A stretch of 64,000 nt of DNA from positions 34,579 through 98,578 of the forward strand of contig CAVUAN010000025.1 of the NCBI GenBank assembly GCA_963739435.1, in the 5' to 3' direction. Below the pieces are notes generated by a model that was given only the letters and a program-made list of their open reading frames with translations, did not search any database and had not been told where the DNA came from. Shown here piece by piece: positions 15,754 through 24,585 of this stretch (its first letter is position 1; every line of letters starts with the position of its first letter). The position numbers and the translations under genes are program-made. Origin of the DNA: CAVUAN01 sp963739435. GTDB lineage: Bacteria > Acidobacteriota > Thermoanaerobaculia > UBA5066 > Gp7-AA6.

Positions 15754-16587
15754 TCAGGCTGCGCTCGACCGGGAGCCGGAGGCCACGCGCAGAAGGACGA
15801 AGAAGATGACGAACGACAACGCCGCGAGAACGGCCGCCACGGCGTTGGCCTGCGCGATATTGCCCGCCTCGAACTGCGCAAAGATGTAGAGGGGCGCTGT
15901 CTGGGTGCGGAAGCGCATGTTGCCCGAAACGAGAACGGTGGCGCCGAACTCACCGAGGGAATGGGCAAACGTGAGGAGCGCGCCGGAGAGCAGGCCGCCC
16001 TTGAGAGCCGGCAGGAGCACGTGGCGAAAGGTCTGCCAGGCGGTCGCGCCGATTGTGTAAGCGGCCTCTTCGTAGGTCGTCTCGATCTCGTCCAAGACTG
16101 GCTTGACGGCCCCGAGCATGTAAGGAAACGTGACGAAGAGGTGCGCCAGCAGGACTCCCAGCGGCTGAAACATCGGCTGGAATCCGGCCGGAACCAGCCA
16201 GCGCCCCACAAGGCCGATGGGCCCCCAGAGCAGAAGCAGGGATGTTCCGACAACGACAGTGGGAATCGCGACGGGCAGGTTCACGACGATCCCGAGCGCG
16301 TGACGCCCCGGAAATCGGTAGCGCGAGAGGACATAGGCGGCCAGCGTGCCGAGGACGGCATTGACGAGCGCTGTGGCAAAAGCCACGAGCAGAGAAAAGC
16401 GAAGCGCAAAGACCGCCTCCGGCGCCGCGAGGGCCTTGGCGAAGGCGGGAACACCCCCACGGAAGGCGAAGATGAAAACCGCGGCGAGCGGCATCAGGAG
16501 AAGCGGCAGGAGGACCGCCACGAGAAGCCCGACCGGCAGCGCGGCGCGGCCGCCGCCAATTGCGGTCGTTCTGCCTTCGGTCGTCAT
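15754..16587 (-). CDS. Sulfate-type ABC permease
   Basis: 277 residues with about six membrane helices (e.g. ALPVGLLVAVLLPLLLMPLA, FALRFSLLVAFATALVNAVL) and the EAA-type coupling loop EEAAYTIGATAWQTFRHVLL. Resembles CysT/CysW permeases. The ATG at 16587 overlaps the stop of the binding-protein gene by four bases (ATGA), and the ATPase start follows two bases after its stop. Only one permease gene is present, whereas sulfate importers normally use a CysT-CysW pair, so a homodimeric channel or a second permease elsewhere must be assumed. A molybdate-like single-permease layout is the alternative. Confidence 0.87.
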   Translation of the reverse strand: MTTEGRTTAIGGGRAALPVGLLVAVLLPLLLMPLAAVFIFAFRGGVPAFAKALAAPEAVFALRFSLLVAFATALVNAVLGTLAAYVLSRYRFPGRHALGIVVNLPVAIPTVVVGTSLLLLWGPIGLVGRWLVPAGFQPMFQPLGVLLAHLFVTFPYMLGAVKPVLDEIETTYEEAAYTIGATAWQTFRHVLLPALKGGLLSGALLTFAHSLGEFGATVLVSGNMRFRTQTAPLYIFAQFEAGNIAQANAVAAVLAALSFVIFFVLLRVASGSRSSAA

Positions 16588-17602
16588 GGGTTCCTGGCCT
16601 TCAAGACCCGATTCTTCCAGATCCCGTCCACGATCTCGCGCTTGGCTCGCTCCCACCCGCCGAAGTCCGCCACGAAAAAGGGTTGTTCGATCCTGCCGAA
16701 GGCGGGATCGTTGTTCCAGCGCTCCTCCACGCTGCGAAAGCCGTTTCGGACAAAGAGCTTCTGCGCCTCCTCGCTGAAGAGAAAGCGCACGAGGGCTGAA
16801 ACGGCCGGGCGGTCGGCCGCGGCGACGTTGCGGTCCACGACGACGAGGGTGTGCTCGGAAAAGACCGTGCGCTTGGGATAGATCACTTCGGCATGGAGCC
16901 TCCCGCGGGCTCTGTCGGCGAGCGCTTCCTGTTCGTAGGTGATGAGCGCGTCGCCAAAGCCGTTGTCGAACTGCGTCCGCGCGGCACGCGCCGAGGCTGC
17001 CTGGGCAATGACGTTCTTCCAGATTCCGGAGAGCAGGCGTTCACCGTCCTCGGCGCTCCCGCCGGGCGCCAAGGCCGCCGCACCGTATTCCGCGAGAATC
17101 GCCCAGCTCGCGCCGCCCGAGGTCAGGGGGTCGGCGTGCACGACGCGGATGCCTGGCCGGGCGAGATCGTCGAAATCGTGAATGTTCTTGGGATTGCCCG
17201 GCCGGACGAGAATGACGAAGGGAGTGCGGTTGACGACACCTGCGTTCGGCAGGCTTCGCCAGCTTCCGTCCGGCACGACACCCGCGTCGGCGAGACGCTC
17301 CGCGTCGCTTTCGAGCGAAAGCAGGGCGAGCTGCGCCGGCACGCCCAGGATGATCTGGTTCGTGACCGTGCCCGAGCCGGCAAAGGAGCCGACGACCTCG
17401 ATGGGCTCGCCGCCGTCCTGCCTGCCATTTCTTTACGAACGCCGGAAAGATCGCATCGTTGGAGACCTCGCCGAGAATCGAGAAGCCGTAGAAGACGATC
17501 GGGCGCGGCGGTCTGCGTCCCGCGCCCGGGCGAGATCCACGGCCACAGGGCCCAGGCCAAGAGGGCCCCGCCGAAAAGAAGGGCAAGCGAGCGTCTCGAC
17601 AC
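16584..17602 (-). CDS. Sulfate-binding periplasmic protein, two frameshifts
   Basis: About 339 residues when frames are joined. The start region (MSRRSLALLFGGALLAWALW, a signal/anchor helix) reads from 17602. A middle piece (PIVFYGFSILGEVSNDAIFP) is in a second frame and the rest in a third (from about 17380: VPAQLALLSLESDAERL). Family marks of sulfate-binding proteins are PFVILVRPGNPKNIHDFDDL, HADPLTSGGASWAILAEYG and TYEQEALAD. Frame changes lie near 17515 and 17415. Conserved content is complete, so sequencing error is likely. It follows the phosphatase gene after 24 bases and is coupled to the permease by an ATGA overlap. The substrate is presumed to be sulfate or thiosulfate. Confidence 0.85.
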
Positions 17603-17626
17603 GGGGGAGGTGCTTGAGGCGTGGGC

Positions 17627-19421
17627 TCATCGTCTCGCTTCGGCGACTTTCTTTTCGGGTGCGGCCGGCTGCACGGTTCCCAGAACCGGATCGAGCGGCA
17701 GGACATCCGGCTCGCCGATTTCGAAACCGAAGAGCAGCGCCGACGGTCTTTGCGATCGCCAGAGGCGATGTCGGCGTGTCGTACCGGCCGGGGGCAACCC
17801 CCGCTCCCCAGGCCGCGACGGGCACGTGCGTGTCGTCCTCGTTGGGCTCGCCGTGCGTCGTGCCGGCATTCTTCTCGTAGAACCAGATCCAGCCGGGGTT
17901 CAGAATCGCGTAGACCTCGCCCGCGCGGTCGGCCCGAAAGGAGCGCATGACGGCGAGCCCCCCCGGGGCGTCCGGGGGCAGGCCGTTGCCGATCTCCGTG
18001 TTGGTGTAGGCGCCGGCCGGACCGGTCCTTGCCTTGACGGCGTCGCGCACCGCGTTCTTGACGCGTTCGAGCTCGAGTCCTCGCCGTCGCAGCACCGGCC
18101 GGTTGAGATAGATGAACCCATCTTCAAACCAGGCGATGGCGGCCTCCTCGATGTTGGGCTTTCCCTCGTCGAGCGTGTACCCGAGTACTTGAGCCACCTG
18201 TCGCTCGACGACGAGGCGATCCACGCCGGCCTCGGCCACCGTTCGCTTGCCTCGCGGATTGTGCATGTCGCAGCGGCCCGCCATGTCGGGCCGGTCGGTC
18301 CCGGCGCGGCGCGCTTTCTCGCGGGCGACCTCCGGGATCGGCGTGACGCCGTGATCCGCCGTCAGGAAGACGACCGCGCCGCGCTTTCCGAGCCAGGCGT
18401 CCAGCCAGCGCCAGAAGCTTTCCAGCGTCCGGTCGAGCCGCACGATGCCGTCGGCGATCTCACGCGAGTCGGGGCCGTATTTATGGCCGTAGAGGTCGGT
18501 CGCCGACAACCCGAGGAAGAGAATGTCGGGCGCCCCATCGGGATTGCGGCCCAGGCCCATGTCTTTGATGGCGAAGCGCGCGTACTCGAGAATCAGTTCG
18601 TCGCCGAAAGGAGAGGAGGTGTACGTCTTGGGGGTAGCGGTCGGGTGGGGAAACGTCGCTCCCATTCCCTCGAGCGGGTCCTTGAACTTGTAGAGCTCCG
18701 GCGGATCGAACGTGACCTTCTCGAGATCGGCGGAAGGGATCAACCCCGAGAGGTCCCATACCTTGTGCTGCGGGTCCTCCAGCATCTTCTTCAAGGTCGA
18801 TTCATTGAAGGCGAGCAGCGAAGGGCGCGCCGGGTAGTACGTCGTCGTCACGAAGCGGCCCGTGTTCTCCTCGAACCAGATTGCCGCGTCGGCCTTGCGC
18901 CCCGCCATGAAGACGGCCGCTCGGTCCTTCAGGGAGAGGCCGACGACACGCGCCTTCGGGAAGCTCTCCTTGAGCCGGTCGCCCAGGGAGGCGCCGTCGA
19001 GGCGCGCCGGAGACGCGGGAACGGCGCTGCCGGAATAGCCCTCCGGCATGCCCACCCATTTCACGAATGGATCCGAGGCGGTGTAGGGGTTTTTCCCGGT
19101 GGAAGGATCGAACCAGCGGTTTGAAAGTACGCCGTTGTCCCGCGGATCGAGACCGGTCCCGATCGCGGCGTGGCCGGGCGCGGTCTCCGAATAGGAATGG
19201 CGGTGGTGGGCCTGCGTGAAGACTGCCCCGCGCTCGAGAAACCGGTTGAACCCGTCCTTGCCGAAGTAGGGCCGGAACCGTTCGAGGTAATCCGCCCGCA
19301 TCTGATCGACCGAGATCACGACGACGAGCGAGGGCTTTTCTGCCGCGACAGCCGCCGCCGACAGGCTCGCCAGGACCGCGAGGAACGCGGCGAGACGGCG
19401 AAAGCCTCTGTGAGACTTCAC
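17627..19421 (-). CDS. PafA-like alkaline phosphatase, one frameshift
   Basis: Secreted alkaline-phosphatase-superfamily enzyme, about 597 residues. A signal peptide (RLAAFLAVLASLSAAAVAAE) is followed by the first metal site VVVISVDQMRADYLERF, the nucleophile block HSYSETAPGHAAIGTG (Thr nucleophile in this family), ILFLGLSATDLYGHKYGPDS and VVFLTADHGVTPIP. The phosphate-irrepressible phosphatase PafA shares this pattern. After GAGVAPGRYDTPTSPLAIAK the frame changes near 17745; the true C-terminus (LLFGFEIGEPDVLPLDPVLG ... KKVAEARR) ends at 17627. Without correction the frame reads on past 17433 into the next gene. The gene sits nine bases after the acyl-CoA synthetase gene and 24 before the sulfate-binding gene. 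Substrate specificity (mono- or diester, organic sulfate) is not readable from sequence. Confidence 0.88.
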
Positions 19422-19430
19422 GGTTCCTCC

Positions 19431-21536
19431 CTACCAGTGCACGCGGATGCGGGCGTCGACGGCGATTGCGCCCCGTCCAGGCTCGAGGGCGACCAGGGGG
19501 TTGATGTCCATCTCCTGGATCTCGGGGAGATCCTGCACCATGCGCGAGACCCGCAGGAGCGTTTCGGTCAGAGCCTGTCGGTCAGCCCTGGGTCCGCCGC
19601 GGAAACCGTCGAGGAGCTTCACGCCGCGGATCTGATCGAGCATGGCGTGGGCGTCGGCGTCGGTGATGGGTGATACCCGGAAGACGACGTCCTTCCAGAC
19701 CTCGACGGCAATCCCGCCGATGCCAAAGCCGATGAGCGGCCCGAAGCCCGGAGTCTGTGAGACTCCCACGAAGGTCTCGACCCCGCGCGGCGCCATCTCC
19801 TGGACCAGCGCGCCCGTCATCTCCTTCTCGCGGTTGACGCGAGCCAGATTCCGGCGAATCGCCGTGTAGGCCTCGAAGACCGCCTCGGCGTCTGCCAGGC
19901 CGAGCACCACGCCGCCCAATTCCGTCTTGTGCGTGATCGTCTCGGAGGCGAGCTTCAGGGCGACGGGAAACCCGATGCGGGCGGCGGCAGCCGCGGCGCC
20001 GGCGGCGTCTGAGGCCACCTCTTCTCTGGGCGTGCGGATTTGATAGGCGCCGAGCACGCACCGCACCTCGCCGGGCGAAAGCCAGCGGTTGGGGCCGCCG
20101 GCGCGCACCGCCGCGCGCGCCTCTTCCGGCCGAACGCCGGCCAGCTCGGGAATCGTGCCTGGCGGCGACGCGAGCCACCGGCCGTAGCGCACGGCGCGCG
20201 CCAGAGCCTGGGCGGCAGCCTCGGGGAATGCATAGGACGGGAAGCGTCCTTCGCGCAGCGAAGAAAGGGCTGCGGGGATGCCGTGCGTCCCCATGAAGCA
20301 GGTGACGATGGGCTTCTTTGCTCCCGCGCCCGCGCGCCGGATCGCAGCGGCGACATCCGCGGCCTCCGTGACGATGGGGGGCACGAAGAGAACGATGACC
20401 GAGTCGACAGCGTCGTCCTGGAGCAGCAGTCCGAGCGCCCGTTCGAAGGAAGCGGGCGAGGCGCTCGCGATCATGTCGACGGGATTCTTCGTCGATGCCT
20501 CGGCCGGTAGAAACGTCTTGAGCTCCGCGACGGTCTTTGGCGACAGCGCTGGGATGGCGAGGCCGCGGCTTTCGCACGCGTCCGAGGCCATGATGGCGGG
20601 GCCTCCGGCGTTCGTCAGCAGGGCGACGCGGTTTCCCGCGGGCACGGGCTGGTTGGCGAGCAGCATCGCCAGGTCGAAGAGCTCCTCCATCGTGTCGGTC
20701 CGGATGACGCCGGCCTGGCCGAGGAGGGCATCCACGGCGACATCGAGGCCCGCGAGCGCGCCCGTGTGCGAGGAGGCCGCGCGCGCGCCGGCCTCCGTGC
20801 GGCCGCTCTTGACGACGGCGATCGGCTTCTTTCTCGCGACACGCCGTGCGATCTGCATGAAACGGGCGGGGTTGCCGAGGCTCTCGAGGTAGAGAAGAAT
20901 GACGCGACATCCCGGGTCGTCCTCCCAGTACTCGAGCAGGTCGTTGCCGGAGACGTCCGCCTTGTTGCCCATCGACACGAACTGCGAGATGCCGATGCCG
21001 AGGTCGCGCGCCGTGTCGAGGATCGCCAGACCAATGGCGCCCGACTGCGACGAGAACGCAACACTGCCATGGGGCGGCCAGGTCGGGGCAAACGTGGCAT
21101 TCAAGTTCACCTGCGGGTCGGTGTTCAGAAGGCCGAGGCAGTTGGGCCCGATCATGCGCATCCGGGCTCCGCGGACGACCTGTGTGAGCTCGTCCTGCAG
21201 GGCCTTGCCCTCGGTACCCGTCTCGCCGAAGCCGGCCGTCAGGACGACGAGGCCACGGACATGTTTTGCGGCGCATTCACGGGCAGCCGCGAGGACATGC
21301 TCCTTCGGGATGGTGATGACGGCCAGGTCGACATCCCCGGGCACGTCCAGAATCGATTTGTACGCGGTGACCGACTGGACGACCGGTGACGAGCGGTTGA
21401 CGGGGTAGACCGGCCCGGGAAACCCCTGGGACACGAGGTTGTGGAAGACCTCGCCGGAGATCGATCCGCGCTGGCGCGAGGCGCCGATGACGGCGACGGA
21501 TCTCGGGCGGAAGACCGCATCGAGCGGATGGCCCAT
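19431..21536 (-). CDS. ADP-forming acetyl/acyl-CoA synthetase, fused alpha-beta
   Basis: About 701 residues. Interconverts acyl-CoA plus ADP and phosphate with acid plus ATP and CoA. The N-terminal CoA-binding domain has RPRSVAVIGASRQRGSISG and GPVYPVNRSS. The succinyl-CoA-ligase-like part has MIGPNCLGLLNTDP, VAFSSQSGAIGLAILD and the SHTGALAGLD histidine loop. A C-terminal ATP-grasp domain, about residues 480-700, has IGFPVALKLASETITHKTE and EIQEMDINPLVALEPG. Alpha and beta parts are on one chain, as in bacterial ACD and NDP-forming synthetases; no acetyltransferase (GNAT) domain is attached. I start at the ATG at 21536 (MGHPLDAVFRP); the longer reading to 21707 has no conserved content. First gene of the minus-strand unit leading into the phosphatase and sulfate genes. 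Confidence 0.9.
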   Translation of the reverse strand: MGHPLDAVFRPRSVAVIGASRQRGSISGEVFHNLVSQGFPGPVYPVNRSSPVVQSVTAYKSILDVPGDVDLAVITIPKEHVLAAARECAAKHVRGLVVLTAGFGETGTEGKALQDELTQVVRGARMRMIGPNCLGLLNTDPQVNLNATFAPTWPPHGSVAFSSQSGAIGLAILDTARDLGIGISQFVSMGNKADVSGNDLLEYWEDDPGCRVILLYLESLGNPARFMQIARRVARKKPIAVVKSGRTEAGARAASSHTGALAGLDVAVDALLGQAGVIRTDTMEELFDLAMLLANQPVPAGNRVALLTNAGGPAIMASDACESRGLAIPALSPKTVAELKTFLPAEASTKNPVDMIASASPASFERALGLLLQDDAVDSVIVLFVPPIVTEAADVAAAIRRAGAGAKKPIVTCFMGTHGIPAALSSLREGRFPSYAFPEAAAQALARAVRYGRWLASPPGTIPELAGVRPEEARAAVRAGGPNRWLSPGEVRCVLGAYQIRTPREEVASDAAGAAAAAARIGFPVALKLASETITHKTELGGVVLGLADAEAVFEAYTAIRRNLARVNREKEMTGALVQEMAPRGVETFVGVSQTPGFGPLIGFGIGGIAVEVWKDVVFRVSPITDADAHAMLDQIRGVKLLDGFRGGPRADRQALTETLLRVSRMVQDLPEIQEMDINPLVALEPGRGAIAVDARIRVHW

Positions 21537-21581
21537 GAGGGCGCGGATTCTTTCACGAACGGGTGGAGAATGAACGGGCAG

Positions 21582-22034
21582 ATGACGCGGCGCCAACGGA
21601 TGCTCTTCTCTGCCTTCGCTTTGGCCGTGGGCGCGGCCGCCCTCTGCTGCGGCGAAAAGGGCGACCCGGTCAAGGCTTCGCTCGACCGGATGGTCAAGGC
21701 CGCGCACGCGCGCGACGCCGGGGCCTTCGCCGACAACATCGCTGCGGACTTTTCGGCCGCCGACGGCATGACGCGCGCCGACGCTCTCCTGACGCTCAAG
21801 CGTTATTTCGCGGCCTACGCCATTCTCGACGTGACGCTTCGCGATGTGACGATCGAGCGGGCCGAGAACGCTGCCCGCGCCCGCTTCTTAGCCGAGCTCC
21901 AGGGCCAGCCCCAGAAGATCGGGGGCCTGGACGGCATCCTGCCGCGCTCCTCGGCCTGGAAGTTCGATCTGCGCCTGACGCCCGACGGCTCCCGCTGGAA
22001 AGTCTCGTGGGCCTCGTGGGAGCCGAAGGAATGA
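21582..22034 (+). CDS. Small putative lipoprotein, SnoaL/NTF2-like
   Basis: About 150 residues. An N-terminal hydrophobic stretch (MLFSAFALAVGAAALCCGEK) could be a lipoprotein signal with Cys after GAAAL. The remainder (RMVKAAHARDAGAFADNIAA, ...LTLKRYFAAYAILDVTLRDV, ...DLRLTPDGSRWKVSWASWEP) has the helix-then-curved-sheet look of small NTF2/SnoaL-like proteins, but I cannot name a family. It is divergent from the acyl-CoA synthetase gene. The start is uncertain between ATGs at 21570, 21582 and 21597; none has an ideally placed ribosome site. Confidence 0.65.
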   Translation: MTRRQRMLFSAFALAVGAAALCCGEKGDPVKASLDRMVKAAHARDAGAFADNIAADFSAADGMTRADALLTLKRYFAAYAILDVTLRDVTIERAENAARARFLAELQGQPQKIGGLDGILPRSSAWKFDLRLTPDGSRWKVSWASWEPKE

Positions 22035-22090
22035 TCGGGTGATCTGCTATCAGGTGATCGGGTGATTCAGGAAAAACTCGATCGGGTCAC
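22033..22090. repeat. GATCGGGTGAT repeat cluster, first
   Basis: Two exact GATCGGGTGAT copies (22033-22043 and 22056-22066) and a third partial copy (GATCGGGTCA, 22080-22089). They lie between two convergent genes. The same motif recurs on the other side of the F420-reductase-like gene. Confidence 0.85.
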
Positions 22091-22731
22091 CGCACGATGC
22101 GGATGTTGAATTCCGGCTTGCCGACCGCGCCCCAGAGCCGCAGCCACAGGAGTAGATAGGCCTCGAGGCCTCGCGCTCCCGTGATGTCGCCCAAATCGAT
22201 CACGTTTTTCCAGCCGAACGCGTGGAGCAGCTCGACGACGCGCTGCTTCGCCGCTGCGTCGTTGCCGCAGACGAAGAGGTCGCTTTCGCCGGGAACTTTT
22301 CCCGGGCTCACCATCACATTCGCGTTGACTGTGTTCAGGGCCTTGACGACCCGGGCTTCCGGGAACTTCCGCTGGATGCTCTCGGCGAGCGAGTCGCCTT
22401 GCGGCGTGAAGATCGTCGGCGGCATGCCCTTCGAGAAGTCGAGCGGGTTGGCCACGTCGACCAGGACTTTGCCGGCGAGGTTCTTCGCGCCGGCCGCCGT
22501 CAGGGCGTCGAGCGATGCCGCGCCGTTTGTGCAGTTGAAAACGACCTCGCCAAACGCCGCGGCCTCGGCAAACGTGCCGTGCGACGCTCCGCGGCCTGCC
22601 GCCTTCGCAAATGCGGCGGCCTTCTCGTTGCCCGCTTCGCGGGCGCCCATCTTCACTTCGTGTCCGAGGGACGCGAGCTTGCCCGCGAGCGTCTGCCCCA
22701 CCAGGCCCGTTCCGAGAACCCCGATCTTCAT
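22087..22731 (-). CDS. NADPH-dependent F420 reductase-like dinucleotide-binding protein
   Basis: 214 residues of Rossmann fold. MKIGVLGTGLVGQTLAGKLA is the dinucleotide-binding loop (GxGxxG), and KMGAREAGNEKAAAFAKAAG places a basic residue suited to NADP phosphate. FNCTNGAASLDAL and VLVDVANPLDFSKGMPP follow, with KALNTVNANVMVSP and a final helical part. Homologous to NpdG/Fno and to many annotated NAD(P)-binding oxidoreductases. Whether F420 or another partner is the substrate cannot be read from this sequence. It is flanked on both sides by GATCGGGTGAT repeats. Confidence 0.82.
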   Translation of the reverse strand: MKIGVLGTGLVGQTLAGKLASLGHEVKMGAREAGNEKAAAFAKAAGRGASHGTFAEAAAFGEVVFNCTNGAASLDALTAAGAKNLAGKVLVDVANPLDFSKGMPPTIFTPQGDSLAESIQRKFPEARVVKALNTVNANVMVSPGKVPGESDLFVCGNDAAAKQRVVELLHAFGWKNVIDLGDITGARGLEAYLLLWLRLWGAVGKPEFNIRIVR

Positions 22732-22783
22732 GGAAAGCCTCCTGAATCTGCAGTACGCCGCTCCCTGCCGGACGGGTTCGAGA

Positions 22784-22874
22784 TATCGGGTGATCGGGTG
22801 ATCTGGTGATCGGGTGATCGCGTCAAGAAATCACCACAGTTCACCCGATCACCCGATCGTAGATCACCCGATTG
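22784..22874. repeat. GATCGGGTGAT repeat cluster, second, forming an inverted repeat
   Basis: Several head-to-tail copies of ATCGGGTGAT on the left (22785-22818) face reverse-complement copies on the right (ATCACCCGAT type, 22841-22873) across a loop of about 22 bases. The result is a long potential hairpin just upstream of the F420-reductase-like start and of tRNA-Asn. It is the same motif as at 22033-22090. Confidence 0.85.
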
Positions 22875-22923
22875 GCGTTTGACTCGCCGGTCGGATGGCT
22901 TTATTCTTCGCGGTCCACTCTGC

Positions 22924-22998
22924 TCCTCAGTAGCTCAATGGCAGAGCACCCGGCTGTTAACCGGGGGGTTGTAGGTTCAAATCCTACCTGAGGAGCCA
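22924..22998 (+). tRNA. tRNA-Asn (GTT anticodon)
   Basis: Cloverleaf with acceptor TCCTCAG/CTGAGGA, D arm GCTC...GAGC, anticodon loop CTGTTAA (anticodon GTT), T arm GTAGG-TTCAAAT-CCTAC, discriminator G and an encoded CCA end (22996-22998). Confidence 0.96.
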
Positions 22999-23072
22999 AT
23001 CCTTCAATCAGTTAGCTGGAGCGCCTCGAAATTCGCTCGCATCGAGGCGCACGATCTGCCTTCTGTTTCCCA

Positions 23073-24479
23073 ATGCGTTCAGGTAATAAGGTAGCTGAGT
23101 CCGACACTCCGGTGGGAATCACGTCGCAAAGCAAAAGCAGGGTTCTCCTGGTCGATGATCAGGCCAGTCTCCGAATGGCCCTGGGCAAGGTGCTGCGGGC
23201 CGACGGTTACGAGGTCGAGGAAGCGGAGAGCCTGCTCGCCGCGAGGGAGCGCTTCCATGCCACGCGGCCCAACGCCGTCGTCGCGAGCTGCCGGCTCCCG
23301 GATGGGGGGGTCCTCGAGCTGCTCGCCGAGGTGAAGGCGGCCGATCCCGGAACGGCCTGCCTCGTGCTCGCGGAATATCGCGACCTCGAGACCGCCGCGC
23401 GAGCGCTGGTCGAGGGGGCTGAGCAGTTTCTGATGAAGCCGGTGGACCGGCCGGCGCTCCTGCTCGTCCTCCAGCGCGTTCTGGAGAACCAGCGCAACCG
23501 ACGCCGCGTGCTGCGGGACGAGTCGCTTCAGACGCGCGAGCTGCTGGACCCTTTCCTCGGCCAGAGCCCCGCGATCCGCGCTCTGGCCGACCAGTCGAGA
23601 AGGATGCTCGTTGGGGAACGGCCCGTTCTGATTCGTGGCGAGACGGGGACCGGCAAGGGAGTGCTGGCCGCATGGCTCCATCACAACGGACCTCGGAGCA
23701 AGGAAGCCTTTCTCGATTTGAATTGCGCGGGCCTGTCCCGCGAGTTTCTGGAGACGGAGCTCTTCGGCCACGAGAAGGGCGCTTTCACGGGAGCTGTGGC
23801 GAGCAAGGCCGGCCTGCTCGAGGTGGCGGACCGGGGCTCGCTCTTCCTGGACGAAATCGGAGACGTGGATCCGCTCGTCCAGCCCAAGCTTTTGAAGGTC
23901 CTGGAAGAAAAGCGGTTCCGGCGCCTGGGCGATGTTCGCGATCGGCAGGTGGACGTCTGGTTGATTGCGGCGACCCACCAGGACCTCGCGCGGCTGGTCG
24001 AGCAGAAGAGATTCCGCAGCGACCTTTATTACAGGATCAGCACGATCCTCTTGCAGTTGCCGCCCTTGCGGGATCGAATCCAGGACATCCCGGTGCTCGC
24101 CGACCAGTTCCTTCGGAGGTTCTCCGCCGAGCTCGTTAGGGGCCCGGTGAGCCTGGCAGCCGAGGCGATGCGCCGCCTGCAGGCGCACTCCTGGCCGGGC
24201 AACATCCGGGAATTGCGGAACGTGCTCGAGCGTGCCGTGCTGTCGTGTGAAGGGGGCGTGCTCGAGCCTGAGGACCTCGGCTTCGACATGGAACGCCGAG
24301 CGTCCCGAGAGGAGGTCCCGATCAGCCTGACGCTCAAGGAGGCGGAGCGGCGACTCATCGAGAGAACGCTTCGGGAGGAAGGGGGCCGAGTGGATTCCGC
24401 CGCGCTCAGGCTTGGGATCTCCCGCAGCTCCCTGTACCAGAGGATCCAGAAGCACGGGATCGTCGTGTCCAGAATCTAG
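23073..24479 (+). CDS. Sigma-54 enhancer-binding activator with degenerate receiver
   Basis: 468 residues, NtrC-like order. Receiver-like domain, about 22-140: acidic pair VLLVDDQ (D28, D29) and the lysine in FLMKPVD (K122) are kept, but the phospho-acceptor is Ser72 (VVASCRLPDG where Asp-x-R-x-P is expected) and the switch Thr is Ala100. AAA+ domain, about 160-400: Walker A RGETGTGKG, sigma-54 contact loop GAFTGA (236-241), Walker B GSLFLDEIGD, arginine finger region FRSDLYYRIS. C-terminal Fis-type helix-turn-helix: AALRLGISRSSLYQRIQKHG. It should remodel sigma-54 polymerase but not be controlled by aspartate phosphorylation. Its stop codon lies within one of two dyads upstream of a sigma-54 promoter, so the next small gene is the probable target. 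Confidence 0.93.
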   Translation: MRSGNKVAESDTPVGITSQSKSRVLLVDDQASLRMALGKVLRADGYEVEEAESLLAARERFHATRPNAVVASCRLPDGGVLELLAEVKAADPGTACLVLAEYRDLETAARALVEGAEQFLMKPVDRPALLLVLQRVLENQRNRRRVLRDESLQTRELLDPFLGQSPAIRALADQSRRMLVGERPVLIRGETGTGKGVLAAWLHHNGPRSKEAFLDLNCAGLSREFLETELFGHEKGAFTGAVASKAGLLEVADRGSLFLDEIGDVDPLVQPKLLKVLEEKRFRRLGDVRDRQVDVWLIAATHQDLARLVEQKRFRSDLYYRISTILLQLPPLRDRIQDIPVLADQFLRRFSAELVRGPVSLAAEAMRRLQAHSWPGNIRELRNVLERAVLSCEGGVLEPEDLGFDMERRASREEVPISLTLKEAERRLIERTLREEGGRVDSAALRLGISRSSLYQRIQKHGIVVSRI

Positions 24480-24501
24480 AATTCACGTCCAGAATCTGGA
24501 C
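24467..24501. promoter_or_regulatory. Tandem dyads, candidate activator-binding sites
   Basis: A perfect palindrome GTCCAGAATCTGGAC (24487-24501) and a related copy GTCCAGAATCTAGAA (24467-24481) begin exactly 20 bases apart, two helical turns, so two dimers would bind the same DNA face. They lie about 85-120 bases upstream of the sigma-54 promoter, a normal enhancer distance. The first copy overlaps the stop codon of the activator gene. Confidence 0.7.
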
Positions 24502-24585
24502 GACGCCGATTCGCCGTTGGCCGGAAGAAAAGTCAAGTTCCGGCAAGGCCGCTACTTGCCTCCGTGAGCCCTTCCGCTCGCCTCC

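Noticed and set aside
13934..15889. 651-codon open frame opposite the ABC ATPase gene
   Set aside because: Antisense shadow in GC-rich DNA. The minus strand has all ABC motifs.
16851..19124. 757-codon plus-strand frame across the sulfate-binding and phosphatase genes
   Set aside because: No recognisable domain. It spans two well-supported minus-strand genes.
22033..22874. Insertion sequence or transposon ends around the F420-reductase-like gene
   Set aside because: Repeats bracket the gene, but there is no transposase and no target duplication, and the clusters differ in structure.
23079..24455. 458-codon minus-strand frame opposite the sigma-54 activator
   Set aside because: Antisense shadow. 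The activator on the plus strand has every AAA+ motif.
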